A stretch of DNA of 64,000 nucleotides from CAUJGP01 sp964612425 (GTDB lineage Bacteria; Bdellovibrionota; Bdellovibrionia; Bdellovibrionales; Bdellovibrionaceae), in the NCBI GenBank assembly GCA_964612425.1, contig CAZTDX010000009.1:4335-68334 (forward strand). The letters are read 5' to 3'. The position numbers and the translations under genes are program-made. Numbering within the stretch: position 1 is the stretch's first letter; each line of letters starts with the position of its first letter. The notes below the pieces were generated by a model. The model worked only from the letters and a program-made list of their open reading frames with translations, was not told the DNA's origin and ran no database searches. Positions 17,228-26,024 of this stretch are shown here, in pieces.

Positions 17228-18430
17228 TTAGTTTCGAATTTTAACTCGCAAAACTTCAAGGCCAGGGAGCTTGTCTCCTTGTAAGTACTCAAGGCTTGCG
17301 CCGCCTCCAGTTGAAATATGAGTCATTTGATTGGCAAATCCCGACTGCTCAGCCGCTGCGGCTGAATCACCACCTCCAATAATTTTCATGGCACTGGATT
17401 CGGCAATGGCTTTTGCTAAACCAAACGTTCCCTTTGAAAAAGCTTCTTTCTCAAAAACGCCCATAGGGCCATTCCAGAAAATGGTCGCAGCTCCATTGAT
17501 CGCTTCTTTAAAGCGCTTCAAACTCTCAGGCCCAATATCAAGAGCCATTTTATCGGCAGGTATAGTAAGATCGTGAATGATTTCGCCTGTCGTGTCTGTA
17601 AAGGCACTAGCCACAACGTGATCTACAGGGAGAAGAAGGGTTTTATTTCTGGCTTCCACACGAGCCATCATCTCTCGGGCGTAGTTTAGTTTTTCGCTCT
17701 CAACAAGACTTTTTCCAACAGCAATATTTTTTGCTTTTAAAAAAGTGTAAGCCATCGCTCCACCAATAATAAACCCATCAACAATATCAATGAGCTTTTC
17801 AATGACGGCAATTTTATCACTCACTTTCGCACCACCAAGAATCGCTAAATAAGGTCGCTTTGGTGATTCTAAAAGTTGATCAAGCATTTGGATTTCTTTT
17901 TCAATTAAAAAGCCCACGCCCTTTTCTTTCATAAGGCTGGGAAGCGCATGAATCGTGGCATGAGCTCTGTGACTGGCACCAAAGGCATCGTTGATGTAAA
18001 TATCAGCGAGAGGAGCAAGAGATTGCGCAAACTCAATAGAGTCTTTGGTCTCTCCCTCGTGAAAACGCACGTTTTCAAGAAGAATGATTTGATTTTTCTT
18101 GAGTCCCATCAATAAGGCTTTTGTGGCTTCAGAATCTGGTTCTTCAACAAGCATAACTTCAACGTTGAGAAGCTCTGCAAGGCGTTTCCCCACGGGCTCT
18201 AAGCTATTGTCTTTATCTCCAGGGCCTTTAGGTCGACCAAGGTGAGAGGCAAGAACGAGTTTTGCTCCCTGCTCTAGAGCATATTTAATAGTTGGAAGAC
18301 TTGCTTGAATACGAGTTTCATCGGTGATGTGGCCACCATTGAGTGGCACATTTAAATCAAGTCGTAAAAAAACTCGTTTGTCTTTTAATTCAAAATCTCT
18401 AATCGTTTTTATGCCTTTGAGTCCAGCCAC
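17228..18430 (-). CDS. pgk: Phosphoglycerate kinase
   Basis: Transfers phosphate from 1,3-bisphosphoglycerate to ADP. It has the N-terminal FLRLDLNVPLNGG substrate loop, ASHLGRPKG, the central hinge and the C-terminal GGGDSAAAAEQSG nucleotide site. Its 400 residues match the normal length. It is three bases downstream of gap on the same strand, a clear operon, and ends two bases before hairpin repeat copy A. Confidence 0.98.
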   Translation of the reverse strand: MAGLKGIKTIRDFELKDKRVFLRLDLNVPLNGGHITDETRIQASLPTIKYALEQGAKLVLASHLGRPKGPGDKDNSLEPVGKRLAELLNVEVMLVEEPDSEATKALLMGLKKNQIILLENVRFHEGETKDSIEFAQSLAPLADIYINDAFGASHRAHATIHALPSLMKEKGVGFLIEKEIQMLDQLLESPKRPYLAILGGAKVSDKIAVIEKLIDIVDGFIIGGAMAYTFLKAKNIAVGKSLVESEKLNYAREMMARVEARNKTLLLPVDHVVASAFTDTTGEIIHDLTIPADKMALDIGPESLKRFKEAINGAATIFWNGPMGVFEKEAFSKGTFGLAKAIAESSAMKIIGGGDSAAAAEQSGFANQMTHISTGGGASLEYLQGDKLPGLEVLRVKIRN

Positions 18431-18433
18431 GTA

Positions 18434-19456
18434 CTAAACTCCTTTTGTTTGCATGTACTTAACAAAATCCACCATTCGATGGCTAAATCCTGTTTCGTTA
18501 TCATACCAGGAAAAAACTTTTCCTAATTTTGGTCCTACAACCATTGTGCAGCTCAGATCAGCAATTGAACTGTGAGGGTTTCCATTAAAATCAACGCTCA
18601 CCAGTTCTTGCTCCTCAGTGGCCAAAATTCCCTTGAGAGGGCCTTGTGCAGCCTTCACAAGTGCCGCATTGATGGATTCAACCGATAAATCTTGTTTTGT
18701 TGAAAAAGAAAAATCCACCAGACTCACATTGGGAGTGGGAACTCGAATTGATGTGCCATCAATTTTACCTTTAAGCTCAGGCAAAACTTTTCCAACCGCT
18801 TTGGCAGCCCCTGTGGTTGTAGGGATCATAGAAACTCCCGCCGTTCGCGCTCGACGTAAATCTTTATGAGTTCCATCTAAAATACGTTGGTCATTAGTGT
18901 AGGAGTGAATAGTCGTCATAAGACCATGCTCGATACCAAAGGCTTCATTTAAAACTTTCGCAACGGGAGCTAAACAGTTGGTCGTGCAGGATGCGTTAGA
19001 GATAACGGTGTGAGAAGAGGGATCATAGGCTGTGTGGTTCACACCATAAACCATAGTAAGGTCAACACCATCGGCAGGAGCAGAGACAAAAACTTTTTTG
19101 GCGCCTGCTTTGATGTGATCCATGAATTGGGCTTTGTCTTTGAACGCGCCGGTGCATTCCAAAACCACATCAACATTGTGAGCTTTCCAAGGAAGCTCTG
19201 CTACGTTTTTAACAGCCGTGAGTGCAATTTTTTTACCATTAACAACAAGGTTTTGGCCTTCTGTGGAAACTTCATTTTTATAAATTCCATGCGTGGAATC
19301 ATATTTGAGGAGGTGGGCCGCGACATCAAGACCACTCAAATCATTGATAGCAACGATATCTAAATCCTCAAAGCCCGCTCGAAAAAGCACTCGGCCAATT
19401 CGACCAAAGCCATTGATAGCCACTCTTAATTTACTTCCAGAAGGACTGTTTGCCAC
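18434..19456 (-). CDS. gap: Glyceraldehyde-3-phosphate dehydrogenase, type I
   Basis: NAD-dependent phosphorylating GAPDH of 340 residues. Visible are the N-terminal Rossmann motif INGFGRIGR, the catalytic-cysteine motif SNASCTTNCLAP, the T-H phosphate site in TTIHSYTNDQR and the C-terminal WYDNETGFS. It is the first gene of gap-pgk-(repeat)-tpiA. An AAGGAGTA site precedes the ATG. Confidence 0.98.
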   Translation of the reverse strand: MANSPSGSKLRVAINGFGRIGRVLFRAGFEDLDIVAINDLSGLDVAAHLLKYDSTHGIYKNEVSTEGQNLVVNGKKIALTAVKNVAELPWKAHNVDVVLECTGAFKDKAQFMDHIKAGAKKVFVSAPADGVDLTMVYGVNHTAYDPSSHTVISNASCTTNCLAPVAKVLNEAFGIEHGLMTTIHSYTNDQRILDGTHKDLRRARTAGVSMIPTTTGAAKAVGKVLPELKGKIDGTSIRVPTPNVSLVDFSFSTKQDLSVESINAALVKAAQGPLKGILATEEQELVSVDFNGNPHSSIADLSCTMVVGPKLGKVFSWYDNETGFSHRMVDFVKYMQTKGV

Positions 19457-19563
19457 GGGTAATACTCCTTGTTTAAATTTAAAGAATTGTGATGAAATTT
19501 TAGAGGGATAATTTGTTCCTCTTCATTCAAAAAGGCAAACTAAATTTGTGAATTGGATGGCAC

Positions 19564-20334
19564 CTAACTCAATTTAGTAAATAAATTTTGAGCATTCTTC
19601 CAAGTTTGATCCTTAAGTTCTTCCAAGGTCATTGATTTTATTTGTGCAACTAAAGTAGCTGTGTGTAGCACAAAGGCCGGCGTGTTCTTTTTTCCCCTCT
19701 GTGGGACAGGTGCTAAAAAAGGAGCATCTGTTTCCACATGCAATCGATCTTGGGGAATAAAACTCACAATCTCCCTAAGTTCCTGCGCATTTTTAAAAGT
19801 TACAACGCCACTAATGCTGATATTAAAACCAAGATCTAATGCGTGGCGCGCAAGATCGCGAGTTCCGGTAAAGCAATGAATAAGTCCGCGAACTCTTCCT
19901 TTGAAGGGGCGAAGTAGCTCAACGGTATCGGCTTCCGCATCTCTTGTGTGAATTTCTACGGGCAACGAAAGCTCTTGCGCTAATTGCAATTGCTCAATAA
20001 AGGCTTTTTTTTGTGTTTGTGGAGTGGCGTTATTATAATAATAATCAAGTCCCATTTCACCGAGTCCAACAACTCTGGAGTGAGTGGCCTTCTCGCGAAT
20101 AAAGTCAGCAACTCTTAAATCCCAAAGTCCCGCTTCATGGGGATGAATTCCTAGAGTGCAAAAAACATGAGGAGAATACTTATCAGCATACTCAAGCACC
20201 ACGGGTAAGTCTGCGGGTTCTGTTCCGATGGTGATAACTCTTTCAACGCCCGAACTTTTTGCTAACTCCAGAGCTGCTTCAGGGCCTTCTTCTAATTTAT
20301 CTAAGTGAACATGAACATCAATCCAAGTGGACAT
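19564..20334 (-). CDS. tatD: TatD family metal-dependent hydrolase
   Basis: A TIM-barrel amidohydrolase-like nuclease of 256 residues with the metal ligands HVHLD, GEMGLDYYY, EIHTRDAE, HCFTG and ETDAPFLAP. TatD/YcfH proteins are Mg-dependent 3'-5' DNA/RNA exonucleases proposed to act in DNA repair and RNA quality control. It follows holB and precedes gap on the same strand. The tmk-holB-tatD order is conserved in many bacteria, which supports the assignment. Confidence 0.93.
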   Translation of the reverse strand: MSTWIDVHVHLDKLEEGPEAALELAKSSGVERVITIGTEPADLPVVLEYADKYSPHVFCTLGIHPHEAGLWDLRVADFIREKATHSRVVGLGEMGLDYYYNNATPQTQKKAFIEQLQLAQELSLPVEIHTRDAEADTVELLRPFKGRVRGLIHCFTGTRDLARHALDLGFNISISGVVTFKNAQELREIVSFIPQDRLHVETDAPFLAPVPQRGKKNTPAFVLHTATLVAQIKSMTLEELKDQTWKNAQNLFTKLS

Positions 20335-20393
20335 TTTAATAGTTCCTTTTTAAGTTTTAGTCTCAATTTTTTAGCTCTTCAAATCTCAGCACT

Positions 20394-21353
20394 TTAATTT
20401 CTCAACTCCAAGACCGGGATGAGCCACTCTTCAATGAGAAGAACGGGGTCGCGGTGACCGAGCACTCCCATTTCGAGAGTCAGTCCTCGATCCCAAAGAT
20501 CCCAGAGTTCATCGAAAGTCAGAGATTGGAGAGCGGGAAGCTCCGCTAAAATCTTCGAGGGAGTTCCACCAGAAACGGGTGCAAAGAAAATATCACGAAG
20601 GAGAAACATCCAATGTCTAATAAATAAAATTAGTTTATCTTTATCTTTGATTTCTTCTCGCCAATTCCCGAGGAGAAAATAGTCTTTTTCACTAAAAAAT
20701 TTTTTAAACATCAAATGAGCGTCTTGTCGTCCATGTATTTGTTCCTCTTCTTTTTGGCTTAACAGCTCCTTCACGGAGCCTCGAGCTTGCCGGAGCAACT
20801 CTCTCTCCTGTGGTGTATTACACCAAGACAGTAAATCGTTGTCGCTAAGGGGAGAGAAGGGAATTTTCGTTGCTCTCGAGCGAATGGTGGGTAAAACTTG
20901 CATCCATCGATGAGTAATAAAGAAAAAGTAAGTTTGCGGCGGTGGTTCTTCAAAAACTTTTAGAAGCGAATTGGAGGCTTGAGCATTAAGCGCATGAGCA
21001 TCATTCACGATAACTATTCGTGCCCTTTGATCATGCGCAAGACTTAAAAAATCTTGAATTTCTTCGGCCTTCTCTAGCTTGATGAGATTTTTTTCTGGTT
21101 CAATAAATAAAATATTTTCGTGAAAACCGGATTGAATTTTTATGCATGAGGAGCAGTGCCCACAAGCAACAAGGACCTCATTTTTTCGCTCTAAACATAA
21201 AAGAATTTCTGCTAAACCCCAGGCAACACGTTTTTTTCCAACACCTTCGGGTCCAACAAAAAGTAGTTGAGTGGGTAATTGACCGTGCAGAAGTGCATTC
21301 AAAAGTGTCTTACGGAGATGATCATTCCCTTTTGTTGTCTCTAGTAATCCCAA
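20394..21353 (-). CDS. holB: DNA polymerase III subunit delta'
   Basis: Clamp-loader subunit of 319 residues with AAA+ features: VGPEGVGKKRVAW (Walker A region), a four-cysteine zinc module (CGHCSSC with an earlier Cys), IVNDAHALNAQASNSLLKVFEEPP and the sensor-1 TIRSRATKI. It helps load the beta clamp at replication forks. Its start overlaps the tmk stop by 13 bases, and tatD follows 59 bp later. This is the standard replication-linked cluster. Confidence 0.93.
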   Translation of the reverse strand: MGLLETTKGNDHLRKTLLNALLHGQLPTQLLFVGPEGVGKKRVAWGLAEILLCLERKNEVLVACGHCSSCIKIQSGFHENILFIEPEKNLIKLEKAEEIQDFLSLAHDQRARIVIVNDAHALNAQASNSLLKVFEEPPPQTYFFFITHRWMQVLPTIRSRATKIPFSPLSDNDLLSWCNTPQERELLRQARGSVKELLSQKEEEQIHGRQDAHLMFKKFFSEKDYFLLGNWREEIKDKDKLILFIRHWMFLLRDIFFAPVSGGTPSKILAELPALQSLTFDELWDLWDRGLTLEMGVLGHRDPVLLIEEWLIPVLELRN

Positions 21354-21991
21354 ACTCCACGCTCCTGTAGTTTCACAATGAGCTCTTTTAACAAATTTTC
21401 TGGACTTTGCATAGCAGACAACACAATCCAGGAGCTTTTATTTTCATGAGCTTGAGATAAAAAGGAGGCGCGAACGCGCTCATGAAAATCTCGTGACTCT
21501 GCCTCCATCCGATCAGCAGATTCTGAACGCTGCTGAAAGCGTTGAGTCTGTCGTTCCTGCGCCTGATCGTAAGTTAAATCAAGAAGGACAGTTTGAGTGG
21601 GATTTAAACCATTTGTTGCGAAAGCATTAAGCCACTTAACATCAGTTTCTGAAATTTGACGTCCGCCCGCTTGAAAAGCAAGGGAGCTAGCCGAGAAACG
21701 ATCACACAAAACCCAATTCCCCTGTTTAAGATTTGGTAAAATATGATTCTCCACATGCTGTGCTCTAATGGCTTCATAGAGAAGAAGCTCGGTGCGAGGT
21801 GTTGGAGTGTCTCCTTCTCTTCGAAGGATTATTTGACGCAATTCATCTCCAAGAGGTGTTCCCCCTGGCTCTCTGGTTAAAATGACTGTTTGTTGGTGTT
21901 TTTCGAGTTTAAGTTTTAATAATTTTATCAGCGTGGATTTTCCCGCACCATCAAGGCCTTCAAAACTGATAAATTTTTTTTCTAATGACAT
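21341..21991 (-). CDS. tmk: Thymidylate kinase
   Basis: Phosphorylates dTMP to dTDP. It has the P-loop FEGLDGAGKSTLI, the TREPGGTPLGDELR substrate motif and CDRFSASSLAFQAGGR (the DRY-type motif). The protein has 216 residues, the normal size. An SDR gene lies 60 bp upstream and holB overlaps its end, so tmk-holB-tatD are probably one unit. Confidence 0.96.
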   Translation of the reverse strand: MSLEKKFISFEGLDGAGKSTLIKLLKLKLEKHQQTVILTREPGGTPLGDELRQIILRREGDTPTPRTELLLYEAIRAQHVENHILPNLKQGNWVLCDRFSASSLAFQAGGRQISETDVKWLNAFATNGLNPTQTVLLDLTYDQAQERQTQRFQQRSESADRMEAESRDFHERVRASFLSQAHENKSSWIVLSAMQSPENLLKELIVKLQERGVWDY

Positions 21992-22051
21992 TGTTATCCT
22001 TCGTAATAGTTAACCTTCTTAATCGCAAACATTCTTATAAACTTAATTTAT

Positions 22052-22831
22052 TTATGATGTCCTATGAACCATACGAATGGCAGCCTGATCTGTTGGGAAT
22101 ATAACAAGCTCTTGTATATTCACATGCGCAGGGCGCTGCAAGCACCATAAAATGGTTTCCGCAATATCGGCTGATGTGAGTGGCGTCATTCCATGGTAAA
22201 CAGCATCGGCTTTTTCTTGATTGCCAAAGCGAACCAATGAGAATTCACTTTCAACCATACCTGGCTCGATGTTCGTTACGCGAAGACCAGTTCCCATTAA
22301 GTCTTGTCTTAAACCTTCGGTGATGGCTGAAACTGCAAACTTACTTGCACAATACACAGTACCACCAGGATAAACCCAGCGACCTGCAACGGAGCCAAGA
22401 TTGACGATATGCCCCTGTTTATTTTGTAACATAAAAGGGAGTATCATTTTTGTAAGGTAGAGAAGGCCCTTTACATTAGTATCTAATACAAGATCTATGT
22501 CTTCAATAGTGTTATCATTAAAAGGTTCTGAACCTTTTGCTAAACCTGCGTTGTTGATAAGTACTGTCAGTGATTTCAATTCATTTTCATAATTTTTAGT
22601 AAAGAGTTTAATCTCTGATAGTGAGCGAATATCTAATGGTGCAATTTCAACTTTTATCTTTTTATAGCTGGTCTCTAATTCATTTTTTAAACTCAAAAGA
22701 CGTTCTTCGCGCCGAGCGATTAAGAGGAGTGAATATCCTTCTCGGGCTAGAATTTTAGCAGTGGCAAGACCGATTCCGGATGAGGCCCCGGAGATCAGCG
22801 CAAGCGGTTGTGTGGTTTGAGCGTTTTTCAT
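22052..22831 (-). CDS. Short-chain dehydrogenase/reductase
   Basis: Classical SDR of 259 residues with TGxxxGxG as ISGASSGIGLATA, the NNAG motif, a catalytic Ser in VNLGSVAGRW and YCASK as the YxxxK motif. It most resembles the YdfG / 3-hydroxy acid (serine) dehydrogenase branch, NADP-linked, with an RRxxR-like motif after beta-2 (ARREERL). The substrate is not known. It lies between a histidine kinase gene and tmk on the same strand. Confidence 0.9.
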   Translation of the reverse strand: MKNAQTTQPLALISGASSGIGLATAKILAREGYSLLLIARREERLLSLKNELETSYKKIKVEIAPLDIRSLSEIKLFTKNYENELKSLTVLINNAGLAKGSEPFNDNTIEDIDLVLDTNVKGLLYLTKMILPFMLQNKQGHIVNLGSVAGRWVYPGGTVYCASKFAVSAITEGLRQDLMGTGLRVTNIEPGMVESEFSLVRFGNQEKADAVYHGMTPLTSADIAETILWCLQRPAHVNIQELVIFPTDQAAIRMVHRTS

Positions 22832-22885
22832 AGGGGGTTAGTTGAGCTAAAGTGGAGGGGAGAGTCAAGTTTTTATGATATTTTA

Positions 22886-24166
22886 TTAAGAAGCCACATT
22901 TCTTTTTATTTCAAATTCAGAGTTCTTTTTAGAATGGGGGAATTTTAATATAAACGTGGTATTTTCCTGGGTAGGATCAAACTCTAATGTGCCACCATGA
23001 CCGGTGAGGAGTCCTTTAGCAATACTGAGTCCAAGTCCTGATCCGTGAGGTTTCGTTGAAAAAAAGGGTTCCATGATTCTTGATCCATGGGTATTAGAGA
23101 TCCCTGTACCTGAATCTTTGAAAATAATTTTGACATTTTCTGCGTCCTTAAGGATATGGCAGGAAATCCAAGGGTCGACACCTTTTTGAATAGCTTCAAT
23201 GCTATTTGCAATCAGAATATTAAGCACATGAATGATTTCTCTTGGTCTACAATAGATTTTAAAATCATTTCCAATAAGATTAATTTCAATACGGATTTTT
23301 CTTTTAGCAAACCGCTCTTTAAAGAGCCCAAAGGATTTCTCCATGAGAGGCAATGCCCAGGCCTCCTCTAAATGTCCTGTTTGCATTTCATTGGATGTTG
23401 AGGAGAGGGTAAAAATTCGTAAGGCATCAATGATCGAAGCGGCTCTTGAGACCATTTCATCGGTATTTTGTAGATAGTTTTTTATTTTTTGAAGATCTGG
23501 ATTTTCTTTCGCCAGAATTCGATTGATGAGTTCAACCCGGCCCCGAATAATGGTGAGGGGATTATTAATTTCGTGAGCAATACCTGCTGCAATTTGAGTG
23601 ATGCTGATAAGTTTAGAGGCTGAAAGGATCCTTGCTTCATGCTCACGAATTTGTGTGACGTCATGACCAATACAATAAACATTCTCTGATTCCGGAACTT
23701 TTACGGAATGCCACTGAACGTTTTTTGAGAATTCAAAATCGATTTGGTATTTTACTTCCCACTGGAGCTTTGTTTCGTACACTAGTTTCGCCCATTGCTC
23801 TTTAGCTTTATTCAAATCATCACAAAGTACGTAATCAAATATATTTTGGAGATGTGATTTTTGGAGATTTCTAAATTTAAAGATGTTTTTAAATGCCTCA
23901 TTGGATTCCAGGATAGTGCCACTGGAATTGGTTACCACGATGGGAACAGTGGCAAGATCAAAGAAGAGACTAGGGTTAAATGCATCAAGAGCTTTTACTT
24001 GATTTGGGTCTGAGTTATTTTGAAGAGTTTGCTTGGGTTTAATACTGTTTAGAGCCGATTTTACCGTAAAAAATTGCATGTAGTAACGAAATAAAATAGG
24101 AAAGATTAAAAATAGAAAAATCACGATAAAAAACAAATTTAAGTACTCTGATTTTATTTGATACAT
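22886..24166 (-). CDS. Membrane-anchored PAS sensor histidine kinase
   Basis: 426 residues. One N-terminal membrane helix (about 8-32, FFIVIFLFLIFPILF) is followed by a PAS domain (about 65-180), a HisKA H-box with H198 in GIAHEINNPL, and a HATPase domain whose G-boxes are IIFKDSGTGI and GSGLGLSIAKGLL. The NPL after the histidine is typical of NtrB-like kinases that pair with sigma54 activators. There is no response regulator next to it. The sequence following the anchor is cytoplasmic, so the signal is probably internal or membrane-proximal. Confidence 0.92.
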   Translation of the reverse strand: MYQIKSEYLNLFFIVIFLFLIFPILFRYYMQFFTVKSALNSIKPKQTLQNNSDPNQVKALDAFNPSLFFDLATVPIVVTNSSGTILESNEAFKNIFKFRNLQKSHLQNIFDYVLCDDLNKAKEQWAKLVYETKLQWEVKYQIDFEFSKNVQWHSVKVPESENVYCIGHDVTQIREHEARILSASKLISITQIAAGIAHEINNPLTIIRGRVELINRILAKENPDLQKIKNYLQNTDEMVSRAASIIDALRIFTLSSTSNEMQTGHLEEAWALPLMEKSFGLFKERFAKRKIRIEINLIGNDFKIYCRPREIIHVLNILIANSIEAIQKGVDPWISCHILKDAENVKIIFKDSGTGISNTHGSRIMEPFFSTKPHGSGLGLSIAKGLLTGHGGTLEFDPTQENTTFILKFPHSKKNSEFEIKRNVAS

Positions 24167-24261
24167 ACTTATTTTTTATCGGTTAGAGTTGTTATAAATT
24201 TAATTAAAGTTTTTATTATATAGTTTCACTGTGAGTCATTGATGGGCTGAAATTTCTCTGT

Positions 24262-24277
24262 AGGCTTGGTTCTTGCA
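24262..24277 (+). promoter_or_regulatory. Candidate sigma54 promoter
   Basis: AGGCTTGGTTCTTGCA matches the -24/-12 consensus TGGCACG-N4-TTGCA at nine of the twelve fixed positions, including the invariant GG and GC with exact spacing. Transcription would start near 24288, 33 bp before the lipoprotein start codon. A CCTAAT/ATTAGG stem (24295-24312) then partly covers the Shine-Dalgarno. Confidence 0.5.
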
Positions 24278-24320
24278 GGTAAGAAGGGTAAGTACCTAAT
24301 AAAATAATTAGGAGGGACTT

Positions 24321-25001
24321 ATGGGTTTGTTAAAAGAAATTAATTTTAGAGTTTCAAAATTGTATTTACTGATTTTTCTCATTATGGGGCTTTTTTTATC
24401 AGCCTGTGGTCCTCTTTACCAAGAAAATATGTATGGAAATGGTCATTATATTTCTCAAGAGGATAAAGCCGCGCTCGCCAGCAACACACCCGAGCCCGTT
24501 GTTGATTATCAAGGGTACCAAAGTAATTTTATATCACTTTCTGTCACTCAGATGACTTATAAACAAACACAAACCTTAAGTTATATTACAGCTCAAGGCT
24601 CTTGTCTCAATCCGGGATTTACAACAAATTCTATTTACTACACAGCCACTGATAACCAAGGCTCTTCAGTGGCTCAAGATGGTCTACCCTATATTTCAAA
24701 CGTAAAATACTATCCAAAAACTTCTAAACTAGTTCCTACAACTATTTATTGTAATAGTAATGGGACTTGGGTGGCTGTTATCCCTGTGCCGACATTTATT
24801 CTTAACAAATTAGCGCAAGGTTACATACAATTTTTCATGGTGGTTTGGTATAAAGGGCAGGAGATTCATAATTCACAAACCGGAGTTTCAATAGCTGCCA
24901 TTAACCCACCACCGTTACCTGATGAAAATAACAGTGATTTAAATTCAATGCCTAGCGATCAAAACTCAACCAATCCAGTTCAAACGGGCTTTAGCTTTTA
25001 A
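24321..25001 (+). CDS. Lipoprotein of unknown function
   Basis: 226 residues with a lipobox, LFLSACGP: lipidated Cys at residue 29 after a hydrophobic segment. The mature part is rich in Ser, Thr, Tyr and Gln with several cysteines and looks like a beta-structured envelope domain. The C-terminus is a low-complexity Asn/Ser tail. No family is recognised. AGGAGGG precedes the ATG. A plausible sigma54 promoter lies upstream. Its stop overlaps the convergent nrdB stop by four bases. Confidence 0.75.
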   Translation: MGLLKEINFRVSKLYLLIFLIMGLFLSACGPLYQENMYGNGHYISQEDKAALASNTPEPVVDYQGYQSNFISLSVTQMTYKQTQTLSYITAQGSCLNPGFTTNSIYYTATDNQGSSVAQDGLPYISNVKYYPKTSKLVPTTIYCNSNGTWVAVIPVPTFILNKLAQGYIQFFMVVWYKGQEIHNSQTGVSIAAINPPPLPDENNSDLNSMPSDQNSTNPVQTGFSF

Positions 25002-25996
25002 AAAGCTTCGTCAAAACTCACTGTACCTGTAATACCGGTTTGATAAGCTGAAACTCGTCGTTCAAAAAAGTTTGCAAGTTCTTGCATATCTTGTAGCTCC
25101 ATAAAGGGGAACGGATTTTTAACATGATAACGAGCAGGAATATGGAGAGCCTCAAGCCGTTGATCGGCAACAAACTGCAAGTACTGGCGCATGTCTTTAG
25201 GAGAAAGGCCAGCCACTCCAAACTCTAAAATGTCCTGAGCAAAAGCCATTTCACATTCGATAGCATCGGCAATCATTTCTGTCACCATGTCATTCATTTG
25301 TTGATTGAAAAGACCAGGCTCTTCTTGACGAGCAATGGTAATAACTTCCATCGCAAAATTGATATGCATACTCTCATCACGAAAAACCCAATTGGTTCCG
25401 GTTGCAAGTCCTGCCAGCAAGCCTTTGGATCTTAAAAAATAAACATAGGCAAAAGCCGCAAAAAAGAACAATCCCTCGATACAGCTAGCAAAGCAAATCA
25501 AATTCATCAAAAATTTTCTTCGATCCTCGATGGTTTCAAGTCGTTGCAAGTTATAAATAGAATCTATGTATTTATAACAGAAGTCGGCCTTTCGTTTAAT
25601 AGAGGGAATATTATCTACGGCGGCAAATGCCTTAGCTCGCTCATCAGGGTGAGGAATGTATGAGTCGAGAAGAGTGAGGTAGAACTGCACATGGAGTGCT
25701 TCCTCAAACAATTGTCGCGATAAATAAAGTCGTCCCTCGGGTGAATTCACGTGGCGATAAAGATTGAGTACCAGATTATTTCCAACAATAGAATCACCTG
25801 TGGCAAAAAAGGCCACAAGACGATTGATTAAATGTTTTTCTGATGGACTCAATTTACTATTTAAGTCGACGAGGTCGGTAGAAAAATCTACTTCTTCAAC
25901 CGTCCAAGTATTTTTGATCCCATTTTTATACATATCGTAGAATATGGGGTATTTCATGGGTCTCAGTGTGAGGTTAAAACCGGGGTTTAATAACAT
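24998..25996 (-). CDS. nrdB: Ribonucleoside-diphosphate reductase subunit beta, class Ia
   Basis: Carries the diiron-tyrosyl radical cofactor of class I ribonucleotide reductase. The ligands are visible as D68 (ATGDSIVGNN), E99 and H102 (FEEALH) and, further on, FRDESMHINF. A tyrosine, Y106, sits four residues after H102 at the radical position. The overall sequence resembles the Chlamydia-type branch, but Asp and Tyr are kept where Chlamydia has Glu and Phe, so it should be a tyrosyl-radical enzyme rather than class Ic. It follows nrdA by 28 bp. Confidence 0.95.
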   Translation of the reverse strand: MLLNPGFNLTLRPMKYPIFYDMYKNGIKNTWTVEEVDFSTDLVDLNSKLSPSEKHLINRLVAFFATGDSIVGNNLVLNLYRHVNSPEGRLYLSRQLFEEALHVQFYLTLLDSYIPHPDERAKAFAAVDNIPSIKRKADFCYKYIDSIYNLQRLETIEDRRKFLMNLICFASCIEGLFFFAAFAYVYFLRSKGLLAGLATGTNWVFRDESMHINFAMEVITIARQEEPGLFNQQMNDMVTEMIADAIECEMAFAQDILEFGVAGLSPKDMRQYLQFVADQRLEALHIPARYHVKNPFPFMELQDMQELANFFERRVSAYQTGITGTVSFDEAF

Positions 25997-26024
25997 TTCT
26001 TAAGTTCTCCTAAAATTAAATATT

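Noticed and set aside
24993..25007. AGCTTTT-A-AAAAGCT palindrome at the lipoprotein/nrdB gene ends as a terminator
   Set aside because: Only seven weak base pairs, lying within coding ends; no T-tract after it.
24998..25996. Class Ic (Chlamydia-type) NrdB
   Set aside because: The radical tyrosine (Y106) and the Asp ligand (D68) are both present, unlike the Phe/Glu pair of class Ic.
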